Under the pieces are notes generated by a model. That model saw nothing but the letters and a program-made list of their open reading frames with translations, had not been told where the DNA came from and made no database searches. Positions 7,444-16,665 of a stretch of DNA of 64,000 nucleotides are shown here, piece by piece; positions within the stretch are counted from its first letter, which is position 1, and every line of letters starts with the position of its first letter. The stretch is taken from positions 149,038 to 213,037 of the forward strand of contig NZ_KB235919.1 of the NCBI RefSeq assembly GCF_000332195.1, written 5' to 3'. The DNA comes from Pleurocapsa sp. PCC 7319. Lineage in GTDB: Bacteria > Cyanobacteriota > Cyanobacteriia > Cyanobacteriales > Xenococcaceae. Position numbers and translations under genes: made by a program.

Positions 7444-8478
7444 TTATTTGAAGTGGCTAACTATACTATTCAAATATTTTTTTAATCTTTGAAACATTGT
7501 TTGGTCTTGGCTGGGGTTAGAGGATATTTGCTCATCAACGCCAGGAATCGCCGATTTCATTTCCTCGTAACTGGAGTTTTTGCCAATTCTTAAATCATCA
7601 AAGTAAACTACTATTTTTTCAGATCTAGCTGGATCGCCGGGCTGCTTATTATATCCCCGTTTATAAATACCAACAGGCTTAATATGCAGTACTCTACGCC
7701 AGTCATTTAAAGGGATATCCCTAGGGTGAAATCCTGAAGGACCTTGGTAACTGAGAACCTGCTTGCCATTGATCCAAATATTGGCATAACCATTATCTTC
7801 ATGGGTTGATTTGAGATTAACCACAATGTCTTGCCATTCACCCAGCTCGAAAGGAGCTTCCTCCAATACCCAATCTTTGCGGAGTGAATTTTGCTCAGTC
7901 CGACAAGTATTTTGCTGCATATATTGCAGACCAAATACCCAGGCAAATTGACCACTATCAAGTTGTTCGATGCCAAAACTATAATTGGGTCCACCTCTGT
8001 CACATCCACCACCTCTTCTCCAGGCAGCATGTAATACAGGTCCACCTTGACCGATAATATTCCAGCTATTATCAGGCTCATATTCTTCGATCATGACTTT
8101 GTAGCCGTACCAAATATCTGTACCTCCAGGTCCAACTTGGAGTCGCTTATCCTTAAAAACAAGCTCACTTCTAACTGGTAGTTCACCTTTTTCATCTCGA
8201 TCCTGATCGTCACTTCTGAGTTCGAATCGAGCTGCCCATTCACCATCAGCAGCATTGGAATTAACAAAATTGAAAGCATAATCGAGAGTTTTGGAAGCTA
8301 ACAATTTTGCTCTAAGGCGATCGCAGCTATTACTTCTTGATCTTCGCTCTATTTGTCTTTGACATTTAGTTTCAAAGCTAGTTTTGCCAATTATTTCTGC
8401 TAGAGCTGGTTTGGGGGCAATTAGCAACAATAGCGATGTCAATTTAATCAAGTCGAAATAGTAGTTTTGAGAAATCAT
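7444..8478 (-). CDS. Secreted polysaccharide lyase-like protein (heparin-lyase-type fold), Sec signal
   Basis: The protein has 344 residues. It has a signal peptide (LIKLTSLLLLIAPKPALAE, cleavage expected after about residue 27). The mature protein carries VRSELVFKDKR, GYKVMIEEYEPD, IGQGGPVLHAAWR, LGEWQDIVVNLK, ANIWINGKQVLSYQGP and KPVGIYKRGY, then VVYFDDLRIGK. This order of beta strands is that of the polysaccharide lyase family 'Polysacc_lyase' (heparinase I-like jelly roll). The mature protein contains several cysteines. It probably cleaves or binds an acidic or sulfated polysaccharide outside the cytoplasmic membrane. The gene next to it (8506-9573) encodes a relative with a different export signal. 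Confidence 0.75.
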   Translation of the reverse strand: MISQNYYFDLIKLTSLLLLIAPKPALAEIIGKTSFETKCQRQIERRSRSNSCDRLRAKLLASKTLDYAFNFVNSNAADGEWAARFELRSDDQDRDEKGELPVRSELVFKDKRLQVGPGGTDIWYGYKVMIEEYEPDNSWNIIGQGGPVLHAAWRRGGGCDRGGPNYSFGIEQLDSGQFAWVFGLQYMQQNTCRTEQNSLRKDWVLEEAPFELGEWQDIVVNLKSTHEDNGYANIWINGKQVLSYQGPSGFHPRDIPLNDWRRVLHIKPVGIYKRGYNKQPGDPARSEKIVVYFDDLRIGKNSSYEEMKSAIPGVDEQISSNPSQDQTMFQRLKKYLNSIVSHFK

Positions 8479-8505
8479 TTTAGTTGTTATCTTTATTCCT
8501 TAGAG

Positions 8506-9573
8506 CTAGACAGTTTCAGTTTCTGAAACAACTGGAACTACTGGTTCCAAAGCTAAAGCATTGAGAATTTGGTTACTATTAAGGTTGCCTACAGTCTCGA
8601 TCAAGCCAACACCATCTCCTGATGATGTAAAGAAGTTGGAAATAGTGAGATCGTTAACAGGATCAAATACTCCATCATGGTTAATGTCTATTAGTAAATC
8701 ATTTGTTTCTCGTAGAAGATCTTCTAGACTTAAACGAAGACCACTAGTGAAGACAAGAGTATCTGTCCCTCCTAGATCGTTAATCTGACTTCCTGGAGCT
8801 GTCTGATTATTAAGTACATAAATATTGTCCTCATTTCCCCCACTAAGAAGATAATCTCCTTCTTGAATTGAAAGGACTTCTAGGTCATCATAGTAAAGTT
8901 CTCGTTGTGTCAACTGAGTATCTTGCCACTTTTTGTTATACAAGCCTACTTTTAGATAGGGACCAGACTCATCATTGTAAGTATTTGGTCCAGTTTGCCG
9001 CAGAACTAAATTATCGTTTTGCCACACTTCAATTAGGCCATCAGCTTCATGAGACCACCTGACATGAAAAGTCCAATCAGTCCATACTCCAGTTTGATAA
9101 TCTCCCAATTCATAGCTTATAGAACCCTCAGCTGTTAGACCTCTTTGTTCGTCTGATTCTCTGATGATTTGTCGACTATCCCATTTATTACCGACTCTCC
9201 ATTCTCCATCTACTGTTGTCAAAGTCAACACTGGTCCCGTTCTCGACCAAGTTTCACCTAAATGAAAATCCGGAAAAGCATGCCATTGGGCAACGATTTC
9301 AGGAACTGGATCCGCGACATAGGTATCAGGTAGAAAAATTCTAAAACTATAAGTAATCTCAGAGTTACTAGGAACGCGATCTAATGATAATTCCTCTCGT
9401 TTATCGGGATCTTGCAAGACAAACTTGACAGTATTATTACTATTTTGATCGTTTAAGTCAGACGTGGAAATAATTCCAGAAGAAGAATGATTAAAGTCCG
9501 ATTCTTTCAATCCATCTAAACTCGTTTCAAAATCATTTTGAAGTATTGTTGAACCTGGATATATGATGTTCAT
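8506..9573 (-). CDS. Polysaccharide lyase-like protein with RTX-like C-terminus
   Basis: The protein has 355 residues. About residues 10-245 follow the same heparin-lyase-type order as the neighbour: EELSLDRVPSNSEITYSFRI, VAQWHAFPD, TGVWTDWTFHVRWSH, IEVWQNDNLVLRQTGP, LKVGLYNKKWQ and LYYDDLEVLS. The C-terminal ~100 residues (YLLSGGNEDNIYVLNNQ, INDLGGTDTLVF, DLLIDINHDGVFDPVNDLTI) resemble RTX and calcium-binding modules. There is no signal peptide, which suggests type I secretion. The substrate is probably the polymer made by this locus, acting during release or remodelling; this is inferred from context. A catalytically inactive binding role cannot be excluded by eye. Confidence 0.75.
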   Translation of the reverse strand: MNIIYPGSTILQNDFETSLDGLKESDFNHSSSGIISTSDLNDQNSNNTVKFVLQDPDKREELSLDRVPSNSEITYSFRIFLPDTYVADPVPEIVAQWHAFPDFHLGETWSRTGPVLTLTTVDGEWRVGNKWDSRQIIRESDEQRGLTAEGSISYELGDYQTGVWTDWTFHVRWSHEADGLIEVWQNDNLVLRQTGPNTYNDESGPYLKVGLYNKKWQDTQLTQRELYYDDLEVLSIQEGDYLLSGGNEDNIYVLNNQTAPGSQINDLGGTDTLVFTSGLRLSLEDLLRETNDLLIDINHDGVFDPVNDLTISNFFTSSGDGVGLIETVGNLNSNQILNALALEPVVPVVSETETV

Positions 9574-9700
9574 TTTGAAGTTGTCTCACCAAGTAAAAAT
9601 AAATTAGTACTAAGATTTTTGTGCAAATTTCTACTAAAGATACTTCTACTAAAGATACTTCCGTGAACAATCTGATTTTGGATGTTTAAAATCACTTTAA

Positions 9701-9739
9701 AACTCCTCAGATTTAACTAATTCAAGTATCTGAGGAGTT
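9701..9739 (-). terminator. Rho-independent terminator downstream of the SDR gene
   Basis: AACTCCTCAGAT at 9701-9712 pairs perfectly with ATCTGAGGAGTT at 9728-9739. Read on the minus strand, the 12-bp stem is followed by TTTTAAAG. It sits about 40 bases past the stop codon of the gene at 9782-10858, separating it from the lyase gene. Confidence 0.75.
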
Positions 9740-9781
9740 GAACCTACTCCAAAAAAGTCAATCGGACTTTTTTACTATCTT

Positions 9782-10858
9782 CTAAGCGATTGCTGGTTCT
9801 TTGTCTCCTTTGGGAATACCAACTAGCTTAGATTGCTTACTCCAGAAAAAGTTGCGGTCAATTTGCTGAGTTCTAATTAGATACTCCAGTTGCTTCAAGC
9901 GAGTAAATCCCTTGAAAGTGAAAGTCTCAGCAGACATATCTATTTGGGTAAATACATCAAATAATTGCTGAGCACCACTTTGAGCGTTCCAATCACATTT
10001 AAATCCTGGCAATGTTTGATTAATTTTCTCAAAAGAAACTCGGTAGCTACGGTTATCGCCATCACTCGTACCAAAACTGAGCTGACATCCTGTAAATACT
10101 CCAGCAATAGTCTCAGCAATTTCTTTCACTTGATAGTTGTGAGCTGTATCACCAACATTAAATATTTGCTGGTGTACTACATCCCTTGGGGCTTCAAGAG
10201 TGCATAAAATAGCCTTACAAATATCCAAAGCATGAACTAGAGGACGCCAGGGAGTACCGTCGCTGGTCATCTTTATTTCTTGAGTTGTCCAGGCTAATCC
10301 CGATAAGTTATTTAAAACAATATCAAAACGCATCCTAGGAGAAGCACCGTAGGCAGTGGCATTACGGAGAAATGTGGGAGAAAAATTATCATCAGCTAAA
10401 GGCTGAACATCTCTCTCTACTAAAGTTTTGCATTTAGCATAATCAGTTTGAGGATTGACAGGTGATGATTCAGTCACATAGTCCTCAGTCGCCACACCAT
10501 AGACGCTACAGGAAGACATATAAACAAAACGTTCTACCCCTGCTGCCTTAGCTAATTCGGCAAGACGAACTGACCCCTGATGATTAATTTCGTAAGTAAT
10601 ATGAGGGGCTAATTGACCAGCAGGATCGTTGGAAAGTTCTGCCATATGAACTACGGCATTAACTCCCTCAAGGTCTTCATCTGTAATATGCCGAATATCT
10701 TTATTGAGGGTTTTAGCAGTTAAATCAGTACCGTTAAAAAGCCATCCTACTTTATAAAATCCTGTGTCTACGCCGATTACTTCATGCCCCTTTTGCATTA
10801 AAAGAGGAGCTAATAAAGATCCAAGATAACCTTCTGTTCCGGTAACTAATATTTTCAT
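9782..10858 (-). CDS. NAD(P)-dependent sugar epimerase/dehydratase (extended SDR)
   Basis: The protein has 358 residues from the preferred start. The coenzyme motif ILVTGTEGYLGSLLA is at the N-terminus, and SSCSVYG with DYAKCKTLVE supplies the active-site Ser and Tyr-x-x-x-Lys. FLRNATAYGASPRMRFDIV and the substrate-side motif WRPLVHALDICKAI are typical of NDP-sugar epimerases and dehydratases. The substrate is unknown. Given RfbF in the locus, a CDP-sugar is possible. The frame extends to an ATG at 10870 (MLSI), but the ATG at 10858 places the Rossmann strand at the usual position. A strong terminator follows at 9701-9739. Confidence 0.85.
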   Translation of the reverse strand: MKILVTGTEGYLGSLLAPLLMQKGHEVIGVDTGFYKVGWLFNGTDLTAKTLNKDIRHITDEDLEGVNAVVHMAELSNDPAGQLAPHITYEINHQGSVRLAELAKAAGVERFVYMSSCSVYGVATEDYVTESSPVNPQTDYAKCKTLVERDVQPLADDNFSPTFLRNATAYGASPRMRFDIVLNNLSGLAWTTQEIKMTSDGTPWRPLVHALDICKAILCTLEAPRDVVHQQIFNVGDTAHNYQVKEIAETIAGVFTGCQLSFGTSDGDNRSYRVSFEKINQTLPGFKCDWNAQSGAQQLFDVFTQIDMSAETFTFKGFTRLKQLEYLIRTQQIDRNFFWSKQSKLVGIPKGDKEPAIA

Positions 10859-10940
10859 AATTGATAACAAATGGTAAGTTTTATTGATTTGATTACTTGT
10901 TTACAACAATTATTGTTGCTACTTTTTTCCAGACATTAGC

Positions 10941-12200
10941 TTACAATCGCTCTGAGCACTTAACTTTAGTGACTCGCCAGCTCAATTTATAGTTAAGCCA
11001 AAAATTCCAAATTGTTACTGCCGCGATCGCAGTTAGGTTGGCTAGATATCGGTTGATGTCTAACAAATTGAACAGCAAATTCAAAAGTAAAACATTTAAA
11101 ATTAATCCTCCTAGACAGATTAGGTTGAACTTAAGCAATCTTTTCCAACGCATGCCCCATCCCGGTTGAAGATTGGCGATATCCCCAAAAGTCCAACGGT
11201 CATTCCAGCAAAAGTTGTTAATGATAGCTAATTCTGCTGCCATAATTTTGCTACGAGTCAAACCCCAACCGAGGGAGGTCGGATCACTAAGTAGGTAAAA
11301 AATAGTCATATCCACGAATACTCCGCTTAAACCAACCAGACAAAAGCGGATAAATCGGCTAGCAGGAAACTGGATGTATTTTTTAAGACGACTAATTCGC
11401 CCTCGAGCCAGAGACAATCGTAACAGATGCTGTAGATACTGTACATATTGTTTCGGAGCAACCTTAGTCTCGCCTTGTTGACGCTCTTGAAACACATAAC
11501 CAACTTCACTGATTTTGTCTATATTTCCACGACCTAATACCTCAATCAGAATTTTGTATCCCACAGGATTTAACTTATGTCCAGCAATGGCACGACGATG
11601 TAGCACAAAATAGCCACTCATTGGATCCGAGACTCGAGCAACAACTTCTGGAAGCATAATTAATCCCAAAATTTGTGCACCGCGAGATAAAAAGCGTCTC
11701 ACGATACTCCAGTCGCTGACTCCTCCCCGATCAATGTGCCGACTAGCAATTACTAAATCTGCACCCTGCTCAAGAGTTTGTAAAAGGTTGAGTAATATTT
11801 CTGGGGGATGCTGTAAGTCACCATCAATAACTCCCAAAATTTCTCCTCTCGCTACCTGCCATCCTCTAATTACAGCTGTAGCAAGACCTCGTTCTCGTTG
11901 ACGACGCATTACCTGCAACTGAGAATACTCAGCTACAAGGCTTTGAGCTTTTTTCCAGGTACGATCAGGGCTGTTATCATCGACCACAATCAACTCGTAA
12001 TTGTCAGGTAAAATTTCGTCTAGCAATTTGCCGATCAGTCTGATGATCTGAGCAATATTTTTACTCTCTTGATAAGTTGGAATTACCAAAGAGAAATATA
12101 CAGGATTGTAAACAGCAATTTGACCTCTAGAAGGAAGTTTAGGAATCACCAACGAACCTTGCGGCTCCGGCACCAGTACCTTACTTCTATTAATCTCCAT
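10941..12200 (-). CDS. Dolichol-phosphate-mannose synthase-like GT2 fused to GtrA-like membrane domain
   Basis: The protein has 419 residues in two domains. The GT2 domain (about 33-265) carries SLVIPTYQESKNIAQIIRLI, ELIVVDDNSPDRTW (nucleotide and metal Asp residues) and GVIDGDLQHPPEIL. The C-terminal ~130 residues hold four membrane segments of GtrA type (FIRFCLVGLSGVFVDMTIFY, NNFCWNDRWTFG, LNYKLSWRV). Such fusions transfer a sugar to polyprenyl phosphate and help present the lipid-linked sugar across the membrane. The start codon lies 2 bases after the stop of the LhgO-like gene, so the two are probably translated from one message. Confidence 0.88.
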   Translation of the reverse strand: MEINRSKVLVPEPQGSLVIPKLPSRGQIAVYNPVYFSLVIPTYQESKNIAQIIRLIGKLLDEILPDNYELIVVDDNSPDRTWKKAQSLVAEYSQLQVMRRQRERGLATAVIRGWQVARGEILGVIDGDLQHPPEILLNLLQTLEQGADLVIASRHIDRGGVSDWSIVRRFLSRGAQILGLIMLPEVVARVSDPMSGYFVLHRRAIAGHKLNPVGYKILIEVLGRGNIDKISEVGYVFQERQQGETKVAPKQYVQYLQHLLRLSLARGRISRLKKYIQFPASRFIRFCLVGLSGVFVDMTIFYLLSDPTSLGWGLTRSKIMAAELAIINNFCWNDRWTFGDIANLQPGWGMRWKRLLKFNLICLGGLILNVLLLNLLFNLLDINRYLANLTAIAAVTIWNFWLNYKLSWRVTKVKCSERL

Positions 12201-12202
12201 TA

Positions 12203-13465
12203 CTATAAAGATGATTCGGTTTCTTTAGCATATTCTGCTATTTTAGTGGTCCGAATTGCCGTTCTTTTAATTGGTGCTAGCTCAACAATATTTTCAACTA
12301 TAGCTTTTCCAATTTCGATGGCGGAAGTTGCTGCTGGAGAAGGTGCATTACATACATGAACTGAATTATGATTAGACACAATCAAGAAATCATCAACTAA
12401 CTTGCCGTTATTTCTTAGTGCTTGAGCGCGAACTCCAGCATGAGTTGGTAGCAGATCTTCTGCTTGAACTTCAGGGATCAATCTTTGCAAACTACGTACA
12501 AATGCCGCTTTGCTATAAGAGCGAATAATTTCTTGTATTCCTTCATCCCTGTGTTTAGCAGCCAATCTCCAAAAACCGGGATAGGTCATCACCTCCACAA
12601 AATCTCGAAGGTTGAAGTCTGTTTTTTGATAGCCTTCTCGTTTAAAGCTGAGTACCGCATTAGGTCCTGCATAAACACTACCATCAATCATCCTAGTAAA
12701 GTGAACTCCTAAAAAAGGGAACGCTGGATTAGGTACTGGGTAGATTAAAGTGTTGACTAAAGAGCATTTTTCTGGCGTGAGCTTGTAATATTCTCCTCGA
12801 AAAGGAACGATTTTAGCTTTTGGTTTAGCTTTATCTAGTTTGGCAACGCGATCGCTCTGTAAACCAGCACAGTTAACGATAAATCGAGTAGTAAACTCCC
12901 TTTGAGAAGTTTCTATTACTGTAGTATTTTTGGTGTGATTAATTTTAAGAACTTCAGTATTAAGAAACAGCTCTCCCCCCTGTAGCCTAATTAAATCGGC
13001 AAACTTTTGAGACACTTGTTGATAATTAACAATACCCGTGCTAGGTACGTGTAAAGCAGCCAGACAGCGTACATGAGGTTCAATTTCTTTTACTTGGGCG
13101 GCATTAATTTTGCTGACTTGCAAACCATTTTCTAATCCCCGTTGATAGAGATTTTGTAGTAGTGGTAATTCCGATTCTTCCACCGCCACAATAATTTTGC
13201 CACAGATATCATAATCAATATTATGCTGCTGACAAAATTGCACCATTGAGTGATTTCCTGCACGACAAAATCGGGCTTTAAAACCACCAGGCTTATAATA
13301 AATTCCTGAGTGAATTACTCCGCTATTATGTCCTGTTTGATGAAAAGCCCACTGGGATTCTTTCTCTAAAACAGCAATTTTAGATCGAGGGTAGTTTTGA
13401 CTTAAAGTCATAGCAGTGGACAGCCCCACAATTCCACCACCAATAATCGTAAAATCGTACATCAA
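12203..13465 (-). CDS. lhgO: L-2-hydroxyglutarate oxidase-like FAD oxidoreductase
   Basis: The protein has 420 residues, the length of the LhgO/YgaF family. It starts with the FAD dinucleotide motif DFTIIGGGIVGLSTAMTLSQ and continues with HQTGHNSGVIHSGIYYKPGG, FRGEYYKL, PNPAFPFLGVHFTRMIDG and THAGVRAQAL, which are diagnostic of the family. Family members oxidise L-2-hydroxyglutarate to 2-oxoglutarate, passing electrons to quinone. It lies in the middle of a polysaccharide locus, adjoining a glycosyltransferase (2-base gap). In this setting it may act on a sugar- or glycerate-like hydroxy acid instead; that is inference. Confidence 0.85.
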   Translation of the reverse strand: MMYDFTIIGGGIVGLSTAMTLSQNYPRSKIAVLEKESQWAFHQTGHNSGVIHSGIYYKPGGFKARFCRAGNHSMVQFCQQHNIDYDICGKIIVAVEESELPLLQNLYQRGLENGLQVSKINAAQVKEIEPHVRCLAALHVPSTGIVNYQQVSQKFADLIRLQGGELFLNTEVLKINHTKNTTVIETSQREFTTRFIVNCAGLQSDRVAKLDKAKPKAKIVPFRGEYYKLTPEKCSLVNTLIYPVPNPAFPFLGVHFTRMIDGSVYAGPNAVLSFKREGYQKTDFNLRDFVEVMTYPGFWRLAAKHRDEGIQEIIRSYSKAAFVRSLQRLIPEVQAEDLLPTHAGVRAQALRNNGKLVDDFLIVSNHNSVHVCNAPSPAATSAIEIGKAIVENIVELAPIKRTAIRTTKIAEYAKETESSL

Positions 13466-13501
13466 ATATTTATTTAGTTTAGTTGTTTAATTTAGCTTGA
13501 G

Positions 13502-14272
13502 TTACCAAATTTTCCATGGAGCCTGGTTATTTTGCCATAAACCTTCTAAATATCGTTTGTCTCGCAACGTATCCATTGGCTGCCAGAATCCATTATGTTT
13601 GTAGGCAGATAGTTGTTCTAAATGAGCTAATTTCTTTAAAGGTTCTTGTTCCCAAACTGTGGCATCATCGGCAATAAAATCAATTACTTCTGGTTCAAGA
13701 ACAAAATAACCACCGTTAATCCAAGCGCCATCGCCTTCAGGTTTTTCCTGAAAGCTGGTTATTTTCGTCTGTTCTTGACCCAAGACAATTGCTCCAAAGC
13801 GTCCTGGTGGTTGGGTCGCAGTCAAAGTTGCCAAGGTTTTTTGTTCACGATGAAAAGCTATTAATTCGGTGATGTTGATATTACTAACTCCATCGCCATA
13901 GGTAAAACAAAAGGTTTCGTTAATATGCTCGCCAACTCTTTTAAGTCTACCGCCCGTCATGGTTGATGCTCCGGTATCGATCAGGGTGACTTTCCAGGGT
14001 TCAGCATTGCCACGGTGGACATTCATCTGATTAAATCGCATGTCAAAGGTGACATCAGACCTGTGCAAAAAGTAATTGGCGAAATATTCTTTAATTACGT
14101 AGCCTTTATAACCACAACAAATAATAAAATCGTTGATTCCGTGGGCAGAATAAATTTTCATAATGTGCCACAAAATCGGCATGCCACCAATTTCTACCAT
14201 CGGTTTGGGTCGAATACTGGTTTCTTCACTTAAACGAGTTCCCAATCCACCTGCTAAGATTACGGCTTTCAT
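13502..14272 (-). CDS. rfbF: Glucose-1-phosphate cytidylyltransferase
   Basis: The protein has 256 residues, matching RfbF. It shows [20 protein letters not shown] followed by KPMVEIGG (nucleotide-binding loop and Lys), [24 protein letters not shown] (metal-binding Asp), [16 protein letters not shown] and [15 protein letters not shown]. It makes CDP-glucose from CTP and glucose-1-phosphate, the entry to CDP-linked deoxysugars and branched sugars. The usual partner CDP-glucose 4,6-dehydratase (RfbG) is not recognisable in the window; the SDR at 9782-10858 could fill a related step. It lies about 37 bases upstream of the LhgO-like gene on the same strand. Confidence 0.93.
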   Translation of the reverse strand: MKAVILAGGLGTRLSEETSIRPKPMVEIGGMPILWHIMKIYSAHGINDFIICCGYKGYVIKEYFANYFLHRSDVTFDMRFNQMNVHRGNAEPWKVTLIDTGASTMTGGRLKRVGEHINETFCFTYGDGVSNINITELIAFHREQKTLATLTATQPPGRFGAIVLGQEQTKITSFQEKPEGDGAWINGGYFVLEPEVIDFIADDATVWEQEPLKKLAHLEQLSAYKHNGFWQPMDTLRDKRYLEGLWQNNQAPWKIW

Positions 14273-14302
14273 TAGTTTGACTCCTAATTATAGTTACTTA
14301 TT

Positions 14303-15250
14303 TCAACTGATGCGAGCTGTTCTAGCGGTTTTGAACTGTCTATTGCTGAACAACTTGATAATTGGCCAGGCAGTAGCCTTCATTAAATCTTTGGTTAACC
14401 AAACGCTGTTCCAACCAAGCCATGGCAGTATCTGCAAATAACATTTGATTCTCTCTTGCCAGTTTAAAGGGGCTTGACGAATAACAGAAATATATTCTCT
14501 TAACCACTTCCATCTAGTTAGATGCAGTTTTCCTTTTTTAGTTGGATCGTACCAGGCGATACGTTCTCGGAAAGGGCGATGAGCTCTCATCGAGGTGTCA
14601 GGATGATCTCGTTTCCAGAATAAATAACTGGGAACTTCATAAAATTTGCCATAGAGAGCTAGTTTACCTAGTAAAACTAAATCAGAGGAAGGATAACTTC
14701 CTAAAGGTAATAATTTGGCAATCACGTCTCGTCGTATCAAACCATGGAAGGGATGACAATGATGTCCGTTACGGACTAAATGGAGATAAATTTTAAATCG
14801 TTCAGCAGGTTGAGCAGATTGTAAGTGAAAACGATCTTCATGTTTTTCAATCTCAGAACCATGTTCATCAATAATTAAGCTTTTGGGATAAGCCAAGACG
14901 AGGCTAGGATCTTCTTCTAAGATTTTGACACATTGCTCCAGGAATTCTAGAGCACATAAATCGTCATGACAAGCCCATTTGAAATACTTTCCAGTGGCCA
15001 ACTCAGCTACCCGATCAAAGTTCCAACCAGCTCCTAAATTATTTTCCTGGCGATAGTAACGAATGCGATGATCTGTGTTGGCGTAATGGCGACAAATCTC
15101 TTCTGTTCTATCCGTTGAGCCGTTATCAGAAATAATCAACTCAAAATCTTTAAAGGTTTGACCCAAGATAGAATTTATAGCACTGTCTAAGAAACGCTCG
15201 CCATTATAGACAGGCATACCAACACTGACCAAAGGTTGATTTTGGTTCAT
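14303..15250 (-). CDS. Family 2 glycosyltransferase
   Basis: The protein has 315 residues. The GT-A start VSVGMPVYNGERFLDSAINS is followed by FELIISDNGSTDRTEEICR and the DxD-like YFKWACHDDLC. RDHPDTSMRAHRP and the C-terminal LTRWKWLREYISVI are found in many cyanobacterial GT2 enzymes of exopolysaccharide loci. It adds one sugar to the lipid-linked repeat unit on the cytoplasmic face. The sugar and linkage cannot be predicted. It is co-directional with rfbF, with a gap of about 30 bases. Confidence 0.88.
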   Translation of the reverse strand: MNQNQPLVSVGMPVYNGERFLDSAINSILGQTFKDFELIISDNGSTDRTEEICRHYANTDHRIRYYRQENNLGAGWNFDRVAELATGKYFKWACHDDLCALEFLEQCVKILEEDPSLVLAYPKSLIIDEHGSEIEKHEDRFHLQSAQPAERFKIYLHLVRNGHHCHPFHGLIRRDVIAKLLPLGSYPSSDLVLLGKLALYGKFYEVPSYLFWKRDHPDTSMRAHRPFRERIAWYDPTKKGKLHLTRWKWLREYISVIRQAPLNWQERIKCYLQILPWLGWNSVWLTKDLMKATAWPIIKLFSNRQFKTARTARIS

Positions 15251-15335
15251 GATTTTTGTTTTTCTTAATTTAATAAAAAGTTAAGTAGGAAAAAAAGAAG
15301 CAAATAACAACTGTCTAACTCGATCTTATCGAATG

Positions 15336-16091
15336 CTAAATTTTCGATAATTCTGGCGCACTACGCATTTTGACTACTCGAGCGGGGGCGCCTACTGCGA
15401 TCGCTCCGGGAGGAATATCTTTGGTGACGATTGAACCCGCTCCCACCACTGCTCCCTGACCAATACGAACACCATCAAGAACAATCACCCGATAACCAAG
15501 CCAAACATTATCTTCAACAATGATGCCACCTTTAGTGGTTAAGGGCTGTTGCTGAATTGGTCGCTCTGCCTCCATGCCATGAGCATAAGGATAAAAAGCA
15601 CAGCCAGGTGCGATTTGTACCCCAGAGCCAACTTTAATTGGTGCTTTATAGCCAGAAAATTGACATCGTGGTTGAATTTGAGTGTCATTACCAATTTCTA
15701 TAGTGCCGCCATAACCAGTTTGAATATAAGTATCACCATACAAATGAACTCGATCGCCTAAGATAATTTGACCGCCATCTCGGTCTTGAAAAATGGTTGT
15801 GCGATCGCCTATAAATATATTCGCTCCTAGTTGCAGTAATTGATGATAAATAGTCGCTCCGGGCGCAATATAACCCTGGGGATGATATCGAGCCAAACAA
15901 CGACGGGCGTAATATGGTGGAGCCAGCCAAGTTGCGATTACCGTAGCAATTTTTCCGAGATAACCCCATCCAGACCAACGCATCCAAAACCACATCCAAC
16001 CAGTTGCCAATAGACCTCGCGGTCCAGCAGCTTGCCATTTAGCTTGCAATCGTCTCCAAGTAGAAGTAGAGTTTGGGGACAAGTTAGTCAT
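15336..16091 (-). CDS. Hexapeptide-repeat (LbH) acyltransferase
   Basis: The protein has 251 residues from MTNLSPNS. The C-terminal two thirds form a left-handed beta-helix with hexapeptide repeats (IFIGDRTTIFQ, IILGDRVHLYGDTYI, IEIGNDTQIQPRCQF, IKVGSGVQIAPGCAF) and end in the usual VVGAGSIVTKDIPPGAIAVG. The catalytic-type His is in YPYAHGMEAE. It probably transfers an acetyl or other acyl group to a sugar hydroxyl. The open frame extends to 16166, but the ATG at 16091 overlaps the stop of the upstream PssE-like gene (ATGACTAA), which suggests translational coupling and fixes the start. A close paralogue is at 19216-19938. Confidence 0.85.
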   Translation of the reverse strand: MTNLSPNSTSTWRRLQAKWQAAGPRGLLATGWMWFWMRWSGWGYLGKIATVIATWLAPPYYARRCLARYHPQGYIAPGATIYHQLLQLGANIFIGDRTTIFQDRDGGQIILGDRVHLYGDTYIQTGYGGTIEIGNDTQIQPRCQFSGYKAPIKVGSGVQIAPGCAFYPYAHGMEAERPIQQQPLTTKGGIIVEDNVWLGYRVIVLDGVRIGQGAVVGAGSIVTKDIPPGAIAVGAPARVVKMRSAPELSKI

Positions 16092-16626
16092 AGTAAAATT
16101 CTGAGCTAAGGTTATTAGTAGAAGATGGTCCTTTATCAGGAATAACGGGAACTTGATAAAATTCACGCAAATACTTTCCTAGAGAGGGTCCATCAAATAG
16201 TTTTCCTTCAAAAGGCTTTGGTGGAGATTTAATATAGTTAGCTAAATCAGAAAACTCAGTGCAATAGATGATGCCAAGTTTTTCTACTGCCTGAGCAAAT
16301 AATAGTTGATGATCGTCTACGTGTTCGCCATAGTTTTTAAGTCGGGGTAGCAAAACAAAAGATGCTCCCATTTTTGCTAACATCCTGGTGGAACCCTGTC
16401 CGGCATGGGAGATTACTAGTGATGCCTCCTGAACTAAATCCTGCATTTCAGATTTAGTAAAGGAAGGGACAGCAGTTAACAAGGGATGATTGAGCCGAGC
16501 AACGGAAGTTGCCCCATGTTGAAATACAACTGGTTCGGTAATGATCTCTTGTTTTAAAAGCAGATCTAACCAATCAACAGTGCGATCAAAGGGAAAAATA
16601 ATTGTTCCTAAAGTAAAGACGATCAT
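16084..16626 (-). CDS. PssE/Alg13-like catalytic subunit of split glycosyltransferase
   Basis: The protein has 180 residues and is the C-terminal half of a GT28-type enzyme. It begins MIVFTLGTIIFPFDR and has VISHAGQGSTRMLAKMG (donor-binding His and Gly-Ser) and FVLLPRLKNYGEHVDDHQ, the standard signature of Alg13, PssE and Cps14G proteins. These act with a membrane-anchored Alg14/PssD partner, which here is the gene immediately upstream. They transfer the second sugar onto a lipid-linked monosaccharide. The stop codon overlaps the start of the acyltransferase gene by 8 bases. Confidence 0.85.
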   Translation of the reverse strand: MIVFTLGTIIFPFDRTVDWLDLLLKQEIITEPVVFQHGATSVARLNHPLLTAVPSFTKSEMQDLVQEASLVISHAGQGSTRMLAKMGASFVLLPRLKNYGEHVDDHQLLFAQAVEKLGIIYCTEFSDLANYIKSPPKPFEGKLFDGPSLGKYLREFYQVPVIPDKGPSSTNNLSSEFYYD

Positions 16627-16665
16627 AGTAAATTAAGTGACCAATTTTATAGTTCATATTCATAT

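Noticed and set aside
15733-16038. A 101-codon minus-strand frame overlapping the acyltransferase gene
   Set aside because: The acyltransferase frame in the same region carries the hexapeptide repeats, so this frame is its shadow.
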